64,000 nucleotides of DNA from JACMNW01 sp031406155 (GTDB taxonomy: Bacteria > Pseudomonadota > Alphaproteobacteria > Rhodobacterales > Rhodobacteraceae). The stretch is taken from the NCBI GenBank assembly GCA_031406155.1, contig JANOGW010000092.1, positions 1 to 64,000 on the forward strand, given 5' to 3'. The first letter of the stretch is position 1. Each line of letters begins with the position of its first letter. A program made the translations under genes and the position numbers. Shown here one piece after another: positions 42,974 through 49,939 of the stretch. Below the pieces are notes generated by a model. The model was not told where the DNA came from, did not search any database, and saw only the letters and a list, made by a program, of their open reading frames with translations.

Positions 42974-43085
42974 CAGTGACGAGGCGACCAGCGCCGTGAC
43001 GGACGGCCCGCATTTGGTGATGTCCGACAAGGCCGGGAACCGCCTGCATGCGCAAAAAAACGTGATGTGCCGGTGCTTGGGGGTT
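42974..43085 (+). pseudogene. Remnant of an argF 3' end (duplicated, stop codon lost)
   Basis: The plus strand encodes DEATSAVTDGPHLVMSDKAG then NRLHAQKNVMCRCLGV, against DEATSAVMDGPHSVIFDEAE, NRLHAQKAVMRWCLGV at the end of intact argF. I count roughly 78% base identity over about 111 bases, with many changes at third positions. Homology starts sharply just before GACGAGG and the stop TGA has become CGA, so the frame runs on to 43118. No upstream argF sequence is present. It marks the far edge of the segment carrying the cyclase and sulfotransferase genes. Confidence 0.88.
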
Positions 43086-43184
43086 CGACGCGGGCGGCCG
43101 TTACAGACCGGACAATGAAAAACCCCTTGCCTCGTCATGCAAAATCGAAACAGTTGCACCGAAAAAAGCCCGAAAGGATCGCCC

Positions 43185-43907
43185 ATGGCCACAATAGCCA
43201 AGACCGAGGCCAACACCCAGACACAAGCCGCTCTGCCTGAAAATCTGACGGCGCTTGCCGATCGCTTCGGGTCCGACAAGGGGTCGCGCAAGCATCGGTA
43301 TACCGAGCTGTATCACATGCTGTTTCATCCCTATCGCAACCGCGCGATCAACTTTCTGGAAATGGGATTGCTGATCGGCGGGCCGGAACACGGCGTCTCA
43401 GCCGACCGCGAAACCAAGGATCTTCCGTCGATCCGGATGTGGCTGGAATTCTTCCCCAAAGCGCAGATCCATGGCCTCGATGTGTCGGACTTTTCCTGGT
43501 TCAGCCACGAGCGTTTCACCTTCTATCGCTGCGACATGGACGAACGCGCGAATATCGATACGGCTGCCGCCGAGATGACCATGCTCGATATCATCAATGA
43601 TGACGCCAGCCACGCCTCGCACCATCAGCAAAACGGTTTTCTGTCGCTTTGGCCGAAACTCCGCTCCGGCGGGCTTTACATCATCGAGGATCTGCGCTGG
43701 CAGCCGGAAGCCTACGAAAAACGTGGCATTACCAAAACTGGGGCCCTGTTTCGCGGCTTTTCGGAACAACGCGTGTTCAGCCACAGCGACCCTGCGACCG
43801 AAGCCGCCTTCAACGCGCTGGCACCCCAGATTTCGGGCTGTTTCGTGTTTCAGGTGCGCTACAACAAGGCCCGTAGGGATCAGATCGCGGTCATCCACAA
43901 AAAGTGA
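43185..43907 (+). CDS. Class I SAM-dependent methyltransferase (MycE/8-demethyl-type)
   Basis: A 240-residue protein. Seen: LADRFGSDKGSRKHRYTELY and HMLFHPYRNRAINFLEMGLL (SAM site of this branch), IHGLDVSDFSW, DIINDDASHASHHQQNGFLS (metal/His region) and GGLYIIEDLRWQPEA. The GSDKG…YTELY pattern occurs in metal-dependent sugar O-methyltransferases and related cephalosporin-hydroxylase-like proteins. The acceptor is unknown. GAAAGGA precedes ATG 43185. A glycosyltransferase gene follows 205 bases on, so the two may decorate the same glycoside, but this is only context. Confidence 0.83.
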   Translation: MATIAKTEANTQTQAALPENLTALADRFGSDKGSRKHRYTELYHMLFHPYRNRAINFLEMGLLIGGPEHGVSADRETKDLPSIRMWLEFFPKAQIHGLDVSDFSWFSHERFTFYRCDMDERANIDTAAAEMTMLDIINDDASHASHHQQNGFLSLWPKLRSGGLYIIEDLRWQPEAYEKRGITKTGALFRGFSEQRVFSHSDPATEAAFNALAPQISGCFVFQVRYNKARRDQIAVIHKK

Positions 43908-44112
43908 CGTGTGGCGCGCCCCTGCTTTAAACCCGGCGAACACACCACAGGCCCGGCCTCGTACCCAACCAGTAGCAATGCCCTCCGGCGGCAAACCTTC
44001 GCCTCGATATTGCGAGAGGTGTTGAAGCGTGATTTGCGGTTTGTTAGGCTAATGGGATAATTTGACTCCGGCTTTTTTGCACTCCCGACCTTCCACGACC
44101 AAGGATTAACCG

Positions 44113-45252
44113 ATGCGTATTCTTTTCACCTTGACCGGTGGCGCCGGTCATTTGCAACCGCTTTTACCCTATGCCGCTGCATTCCAGCGGTGCGGGCACG
44201 AAGTTCGGGTTGCCGCCCCCAACAGTGTTGCAGCGGTACTGGACAAGGCCGTGCTGCACCATATCGTGCTGGAGGATCCTGCGCCCGATGCGATGACGCA
44301 GGTGCGGGCGCGGATGGATGCGGCCAGTGGCGACGCGGCGTTTGCGCTTGCCATTCAAGACTGGTTCTACGGCATTCAGGCCCGGACCGTGCTGCCCGGC
44401 CTGCAGGCGGCACTAATAGATTGGCGGCCTGATCTGGTGGTGCGGGAAGCGTCCGAACCCGCCGGGGCCGTAGCGGCCGAAGCGGTGGGCATTCGTCACG
44501 CGCGCGTGGATGTCCAAAACCCCGAGATTGAGGCCCTGTTTATCCGGCTTGGGGCCGCGCCGGTCGACGCGTTGCGCGCATTGGCGGGCTTGCCCCCGGA
44601 TGATGGCGCAGCCCTGCGTGCGGAACCCGTGTTCACCGCCTTTCCGCAGGCTTTGGACAGCACGTCGCCCGAGGTGCCGCCGTTCCGGGTGCGGACCGAC
44701 GCGCCAAAGGCACTGGCGAGCAAAGATCCGGACCTGCCCTTAGTCTACATCACCTTCGGCACCATTGCCGGGCGACTGCCAAGATCGCAGGTCGCATACC
44801 GCACGGCACTGGCAGCGGTGGCTGACCTTCCGGTGCAGGCGCTGATGACGCTGGGGCCGGTGATGCCACGGGCGGAACTGGGCCCGGTTCCCGCCAATGT
44901 GACGGTCGAGACCTATGTACCACAGGCCGAGGTCTGGCCAAAGGCCAGTGCTGTCTTGTGTCATGGCGGGGCGGGCACCGTGCTGGGCGCGTTGGCGGCG
45001 GGGGTGCCATTGGTGGTGACCCCGCTGTTTGCCGATCAGCCGGCGAATGCGCGGTCGGTTGCTGCGGCAGGGGCGGGGTTTGCGGTCACTGAAGGCACCA
45101 CAGACACCCTGCGCGCGGCCCTGCAATCGGTGCTGGCAGACCCCGCCTACCGGATCAGGGCGCGCCAGATTGCGGATCAGATTGCCGGGCTGAACAGCGT
45201 CGAGGCGGCGGTGGATGCGATGCTTGCGTCCGAGGTGCCGGTGCTGATCTGA
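44113..45252 (+). CDS. Glycosyltransferase, GT-B fold (UGT/macrolide-GT-like)
   Basis: A 379-residue cytoplasmic glycosyltransferase. N-terminal acceptor domain: MRILFTLTGGAGHLQPLLPY, with GGAGH as in macrolide and steroid glycosyltransferases. C-terminal donor domain: PLVYITFGTIAGRLPRSQVA, LTLGPVMPRAELGPVPANVT, YVPQAEVWPKASAVLCHGGA and GTVLGALAAGVPLVVTPLFA. The CHGGAGT and PLFADQ residues bind the nucleotide-sugar. The product is unknown. An UbiE-like methyltransferase gene is convergent downstream. Confidence 0.9.
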   Translation: MRILFTLTGGAGHLQPLLPYAAAFQRCGHEVRVAAPNSVAAVLDKAVLHHIVLEDPAPDAMTQVRARMDAASGDAAFALAIQDWFYGIQARTVLPGLQAALIDWRPDLVVREASEPAGAVAAEAVGIRHARVDVQNPEIEALFIRLGAAPVDALRALAGLPPDDGAALRAEPVFTAFPQALDSTSPEVPPFRVRTDAPKALASKDPDLPLVYITFGTIAGRLPRSQVAYRTALAAVADLPVQALMTLGPVMPRAELGPVPANVTVETYVPQAEVWPKASAVLCHGGAGTVLGALAAGVPLVVTPLFADQPANARSVAAAGAGFAVTEGTTDTLRAALQSVLADPAYRIRARQIADQIAGLNSVEAAVDAMLASEVPVLI

Positions 45253-45270
45253 CGTCTGGTGCACGCGGGC

Positions 45271-46128
45271 CTACCGTGGCGGTGGCCCCGCAAGGTAGAA
45301 CAGAACACGCGCAGGAATGCGCAAACCCTGATCCGTCTGGTAGGCGGCAAAGGCTTTGCCGACCTCGGCCTCGATAGCTTTGACATCAGCCTCGGTCGCC
45401 GAAAACTGCGCCATGATCCGCGCCGCTGGCCCAAGGCGCGTGGCAAATGCGGCAATGTCGGCAAGGCTGCCCGCTGGTGCGACATCAATCACCTCGGACA
45501 AGCAGCGCACATGCTTGAGCCCGGCTTGCTTCAGCAACTCCGTCACCCGTGCGGGGTCTTGAAAGGCCAGCGGGCCGGGCGCATCCGGGTCGGCCGGTTC
45601 CGGTTTGCCCAGATGGGCAATCGCCGCCTTGGCCGGTATGCTGAACCACGGCACGTCCGCCGCCGGCGCCCAGGCGGCAACCACCATCCGCCCCCCCGGT
45701 TTCAGTGCGCCCGCCATATTCCGGAAGGCGGCCACCGGATCATCGAAAAACATCACCCCGAACCGCGAGATCATCACATCGACTGAACCGGGCGCAAACG
45801 CATTGGTCTGTGCATCGGCCCGCACAAAATCGATATTGTTGCGGCCTGCCTCGGTTGCGCGACTGCGGGCGCGATCAAGCAATTGTGCCGCGATATCGAT
45901 ACTGGTGACCCGACCGCTGGCACCGACCGCGCCTGACGCCGCAAGGCTGCTTGCGCCGGTGCCGCAGCCAATATCCAAGACTGTTTCGCCGGTTTGCAAA
46001 GCCGCATGGTGCAAGACACGGGTCAGCACCCCGGACAGCAGCGCATCCATCAGCGTTTCCCGCTCGACCCAGGTCTGACCAGCGGCAGAGGACCAGTATT
46101 CGGCTTGCGCCGCGTTTGCGTCAGTCAT
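45271..46128 (-). CDS. Class I SAM-dependent methyltransferase (UbiE-like)
   Basis: About 285 residues. Motif I is ETVLDIGCGTGASSLAASGA, followed by VTSIDIAAQLLDRARSRA, FVRADAQTNAFAPGSVDVMI and RNMAGALKPGGRMVVAAWAP. The C-terminal half (DPARVTELLKQAGLKHVRCL; FATRLGPAARIMAQFSATEA) is typical of a group of small-molecule methyltransferases close to UbiE/COQ5. The substrate is unknown. ATG 46128 (MTDANAAQAEYWSSAAGQTW) is the family-type start; 46143 is an in-frame alternative. Confidence 0.88.
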   Translation of the reverse strand: MTDANAAQAEYWSSAAGQTWVERETLMDALLSGVLTRVLHHAALQTGETVLDIGCGTGASSLAASGAVGASGRVTSIDIAAQLLDRARSRATEAGRNNIDFVRADAQTNAFAPGSVDVMISRFGVMFFDDPVAAFRNMAGALKPGGRMVVAAWAPAADVPWFSIPAKAAIAHLGKPEPADPDAPGPLAFQDPARVTELLKQAGLKHVRCLSEVIDVAPAGSLADIAAFATRLGPAARIMAQFSATEADVKAIEAEVGKAFAAYQTDQGLRIPARVLFYLAGPPPR

Positions 46129-46303
46129 GTCCGGGGCCTTCAAATTTTATCAGACCAAAAACTTTTGGGACCAACTATTTAACACAGTAGTGCCATTCCG
46201 CATGTGCCGAGAAAAACCTGCGGCACATGTCACCTGAGAACAGATTGACAGAGCCACGCGATACGGTCAATCACTGTGCTACGCTTCAATTTGGGATCCA
46301 AGT

Positions 46304-46795
46304 ATGTACGCCCTGATCGTCCCGCCGATGGACCGCGCCCTTGGTGCATTGTCCGGCATCCTGACCAAAGCCGAGGCGCATTGTGCCGCGAAGAACATCA
46401 AGCCAGAGGCGTTGCTGACGTTCCGGCTGTTCCCCGACATGCTGCCGTTCACCAAACAGGTACAACTGACCTGCGATTTTGCCGCGCGCTGTGCGGCCCG
46501 TCTGGCCGGCGAGGTTCCGGCAAGTTTTCCTGACACCGAAACAAGCTTTGCCGAATTGCTGGCCCGAATTGCCGCCTCGCGTGCCTATATGGCCAGCTTT
46601 CCCGCCAGCGCCTATGAAGATGCCGCCACCCGCAGCATCACCTTCAAGGCAGGCCCGCAGGACATGACCCTGCCAGGTGCCGCGTTTCTGATGTCCTACG
46701 CCGCCCCGCAGTTCCATTTTCACTACACCACGGCCTACAACATTCTACGGCACAACGGCGTCGAGATCGGCAAACGCGACTACATGGGGGCCTGA
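46304..46795 (+). CDS. DUF1993 family protein (copy 2)
   Basis: A 163-residue protein of the same family as the one at 20356–20832. Shared features: ALSGILTKAEAHCAAKNIKP, RLFPDMLPFTKQVQLTCDFA, ARCAARLAGE and the C-terminal PQFHFHYTTAYNILRHNGVE with IGKRDYMG. This copy is nearer the canonical DUF1993 sequence (LxPDMxPFxxQVxxxxDxA). No operon partner: upstream is a convergent methyltransferase, downstream about 380 bases without a gene. Confidence 0.88.
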   Translation: MYALIVPPMDRALGALSGILTKAEAHCAAKNIKPEALLTFRLFPDMLPFTKQVQLTCDFAARCAARLAGEVPASFPDTETSFAELLARIAASRAYMASFPASAYEDAATRSITFKAGPQDMTLPGAAFLMSYAAPQFHFHYTTAYNILRHNGVEIGKRDYMGA

Positions 46796-47175
46796 GGTAC
46801 GGGACCTGCCGTGTTGGTGGCCGGCATGCGGATGCTGACAGTCGATCACGTTGTGGCGGGCCGGTGGTCGCTGTTTGGTCGCAAGGGGTTGCTGATAGCC
46901 CATGTGATGCGCTTGGAACCTGATCTCAGTTCCGCCTTTCGCAAGGGAGTTCGGGCCGCAAAGCCGGTGGCCCGCGCTGGTTGCCTTTTGTTGCATCGCC
47001 TCAAGCGCACGTGCGGCGGCCGATCTGTGCTTCGAGATGATGCTGCTTGCCGACGTGCCGCTGGTCTTGGATATGATTGCGGGCGGTTGACGCAGCCGCA
47101 GTTCCGCGAGTGATGTTTGGCACGGACTTCGCACAGGCGGCGCGCGCGGATCAGGTGGCGAGGCTGCTGTCGCGG
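46796..47175. other. Intergenic region without a supported gene
   Basis: 380 bases between the DUF1993 gene and the end of the convergent MFS gene. Open frames of up to 100 residues exist on both strands, but none has a convincing ribosome-binding site or family pattern. A short stretch near 47110 (VMFGTDFAQAARADQVARLL) faintly resembles an amidohydrolase strand, too short to call. Possibly eroded coding sequence. Confidence 0.4.
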
Positions 47176-48342
47176 TTATCGCTTGAAATCCGCCGATGCG
47201 GCCCGACTTGCCATCAGCGCCACGACGATCAACAGCAGGCTCAGCGTGGCAAAGGTCACACGGAAGCCGATGTTTTCCGCAATATAGCCGATGCTGGACG
47301 GGGCGACCAGAATGCCGGAGTAGCCAAGCGTCGTGACGACGGAGATTCCCAGACCCGACCGAAGTCCCGGATAATTGCCGGCGGCCGAAAACATCACCGG
47401 GACCATGTTGGCCACGCCAAGGCCTGCGAATGCAAAGCAGGCAATCACCAATCCGGCAGAAGGGGCGATCGCGGCCCCCATCAGCCCGGCGGCGGCAACC
47501 AATGCTGACACGCGCAGCGTCTGCACGGCACCGTACCGGTTGCGAATGGCGTCGCCCAGAAAGCGCATAATGGCCATGGTCGCCGAGAACAGGGCAAAAG
47601 CAAGGGCTGCGGTGCTGACCGCAGTGCCATGTTCCTTTTGCAAATATAGCGCTGCCCAATCCAGCACCGCGCCTTCGGGGATCATCGAGCAAAAAGCCAT
47701 CAGGCCCAGAATGTAAATCGACCACTCGCGTGGCCAGCCCCTTGCCGCGTCGCTTTGCGCATGCTGCACGGATGTCGCGGGATCCCCCCGCAGATAGGGC
47801 AGTGCCAGCAACACGCCACACAACGTCAGGCCGGCCACCACAATGGCATGTCCTTCAGCGCCCAGAAGGGTGATGATCCAGCCGCCAATTCCGGCCCCGA
47901 CAAAGCCGCCAAGGCTCCAGAACCCATGGCTTGACGACATGATCGCGCGGCCCATTCTGCGTTCCAGTTCGACCGCATTGGCATTCATCGACACATCCAT
48001 GCAGCCGATCAGCGCCCCCATCACCATCATGGTCAGCGCCAACACCCACACATTGGCGGCCAGCGCCACGGCGGCCAGGGCAAGGCTTGCCGCCAACGCA
48101 AAGCCGCGCAGCACAGGCCTGGTGCCATAGCGCCCGATCAGCCCGCCCGACAGCACCATTGCCCCCACCGCCCCGACGCCAAGCACCAGGATCAGCAGGC
48201 CAAGGGTGGTTTCGGTGATCTGGTGACGCGGCAACAGCAGGGGGATCTGCGGTGCCCACGACCCCATGATGAAGCCGTTCACCAAAAACATGGTGGCCGA
48301 TGCCAGGCGCCAATTGCGCAATGCGCTGTCCCGCGTTGCCAT
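47176..48342 (-). CDS. Major facilitator superfamily transporter (YbjJ-like)
   Basis: A 388-residue inner-membrane protein with about 12 helices. Seen: MFLVNGFIMGSWAPQIPLLL, LGLLILVLGVGAVGAMVLSG, GLIGRYGTRPVLR (loop 2–3 MFS motif, G-x-x-x-R-Y-G-x-R-x), GCMDVSMNANAVELERRMGR, AIMSSSHGFWSLGGFVGAGI and LGVANMVPVMFSAAGNYPGL. The SSHGFWSLGG block is typical of the YbjJ/fucose-permease-like branch. Substrate unknown. Divergent from the NIDO–Hint gene. Confidence 0.9.
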   Translation of the reverse strand: MATRDSALRNWRLASATMFLVNGFIMGSWAPQIPLLLPRHQITETTLGLLILVLGVGAVGAMVLSGGLIGRYGTRPVLRGFALAASLALAAVALAANVWVLALTMMVMGALIGCMDVSMNANAVELERRMGRAIMSSSHGFWSLGGFVGAGIGGWIITLLGAEGHAIVVAGLTLCGVLLALPYLRGDPATSVQHAQSDAARGWPREWSIYILGLMAFCSMIPEGAVLDWAALYLQKEHGTAVSTAALAFALFSATMAIMRFLGDAIRNRYGAVQTLRVSALVAAAGLMGAAIAPSAGLVIACFAFAGLGVANMVPVMFSAAGNYPGLRSGLGISVVTTLGYSGILVAPSSIGYIAENIGFRVTFATLSLLLIVVALMASRAASADFKR

Positions 48343-48619
48343 CTGGCGCGGCCCCTCAGTTCTTTGTTTGCGCTAACCTAGTACTTGGCCGCCACGCACA
48401 GGGAAAGCCCCTTTGCGAACAAGGTTTGTTACGCCGGTTTCAGTCTTGGCCAAGGCCAGCGGGCATCTCGCAAGGGTTTTTGGGGGCATCCGAAGATGGC
48501 GGGCCAGCACCGGATTTGCCCGATTGTTCTCTAAAATACCTCTGCTTTGCCGCGGCCTCGCCATGCTTGCCTGACATGCCAAACGCAAAGATGCTGCCAA
48601 CCCTCGCAGGAGGCCCGGA

Positions 48620-49891
48620 ATGGCCACGATCAATACTGGTCTGGGTGGCCCGCAAGGTGTGGGCGAAGGGTCTGTGCGCGGCGGGCCGTTGACCACGGGC
48701 AATTATGACGACGGATCTTTGCAGGTGAACATCACATCGGTGTTCGGTGCCTCGGGGATCAACTATTTTGGCACCAACTATACCTCGATTTACATCAACA
48801 CCAACGGGCTGATCACTTTTGCCGCCCCCAATACCAGCTATACGCCAACAGCGCTGGGCGGCCTGACACAACCCGCCATCGCGCCGTTCTGGACGGATGT
48901 GAACATCACCTCGGGCACGGCGACGGGCACCAACAACATCTATTACGATCTTGATCCGGCAACTGGGCGGGTGACGGTCACCTGGCTGGGCGTTGCGGCC
49001 TATTCCGGGGGCGGCGCCAACCGCAATACCTTTCAGGTGGTGCTGCAACACACCGGCGACGGCAATTTCGAAGTTGATATCATCTACCAGCAGATCCAGT
49101 GGACGAACGGCGGCTCGGGTATCGCGCAAACCGGGATTACCGACGGCGGCGCCAACGATTTCATCATTCCGGGGTCGGGCGTTTCGACATCATTGCTGGG
49201 ATTTCCAAATGCCGTGATCGATCCCAATGATCCGAACGGGGTCTGGTCGAACCGGTATCTCGACGGCCGCGTCGTTTGTTTCGCGGCGGGAACGGAAATT
49301 GCAACGCCTGCGGGCGGCTGCAAGGTGGAGGATTTGCGCCGCGGTGACACGGTCCGGACGCTGGACAGTGGTCCGCAGCCCGTTCTGTGGGTTGGCGGCG
49401 GGCCCGTGCTGACCAATGCCATCAGCCAGCCTGTCCGCATCGCGGCAGGTGTGCTGGGGGCTGCGCGCGCTCTGCAGGTGTCCGGCCAACATCTGATCTT
49501 GTTTAAGAACCCCGCCGCCGAACTGCTGTTTGGCGAGGACGAGGTTCTGATTGCGGCCAAGGATCTGGTCGGCCTGCCCGGTGTCACGCAAGATGCGACA
49601 CCACGCATCATGGGCTACTACCATGTGCTGCTGGCGCATCATCATTTGCTGATCGCCGATGGTGTTGCCAGCGAAAGCCTGCATCCCGGCAGGATGGCGC
49701 TGGCGAGCCTGTCGGCGCACGCGCTGGTCGATCTGCGCGCGACCATCCCCGAGGCGGCTCTGCTGCTGCTGGGCCGCCAGCCCGCCGCCCGCCGAATGCT
49801 GCGCCGTCACGAGGCGCGGGTGATGCTGGCGATGCTGCATCAGGGCTGCGCCAGATCGCGGGTCGAAGTCTTGCTGGGGCTCGCGGCCTGA
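48620..49891 (+). CDS. NIDO-domain protein with C-terminal Hint (hedgehog/intein) domain
   Basis: A 423-residue probable secreted protein. The N-terminal half (about residues 35–180) is nidogen-like: SVFGASGINYFGTNYTSIYI, NTNGLITFAAPNTSYTPTAL, QPAIAPFWTDVNITSGTATG and VVLQHTGDGNFEVDIIYQQI. The C-terminal Hint domain begins at Cys220 in VVCFAAGTEIATPAGGCKVE, DLRRGDTVRTLDSGPQPVLW, then VSGQHLILFKNP and LAHHHLLIADGVASESLHPG. The Cys220 nucleophile, TEIATP and HHLL motifs are intact, so self-processing is plausible. No Sec signal; relatives are thought to leave by type I secretion. AGGAGG lies six bases before the ATG. Confidence 0.9.
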   Translation: MATINTGLGGPQGVGEGSVRGGPLTTGNYDDGSLQVNITSVFGASGINYFGTNYTSIYINTNGLITFAAPNTSYTPTALGGLTQPAIAPFWTDVNITSGTATGTNNIYYDLDPATGRVTVTWLGVAAYSGGGANRNTFQVVLQHTGDGNFEVDIIYQQIQWTNGGSGIAQTGITDGGANDFIIPGSGVSTSLLGFPNAVIDPNDPNGVWSNRYLDGRVVCFAAGTEIATPAGGCKVEDLRRGDTVRTLDSGPQPVLWVGGGPVLTNAISQPVRIAAGVLGAARALQVSGQHLILFKNPAAELLFGEDEVLIAAKDLVGLPGVTQDATPRIMGYYHVLLAHHHLLIADGVASESLHPGRMALASLSAHALVDLRATIPEAALLLLGRQPAARRMLRRHEARVMLAMLHQGCARSRVEVLLGLAA

Positions 49892-49939
49892 GGTGCCGGG
49901 CTAGAAAAGTCTTCGTGCGAAAAATCTTCTTGCCAGCGG

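Noticed and set aside
47041..47175. Amidohydrolase gene remnant (VMFGTDFAQ stretch)
   Set aside because: Only about 20 residues resemble the family, with no conserved metal-binding block nearby.
46745..47821. 358-codon minus-strand frame overlapping the MFS transporter end
   Set aside because: It lies mostly in the shadow of the MFS gene and its 46.8–47.2 kb part has no family pattern.
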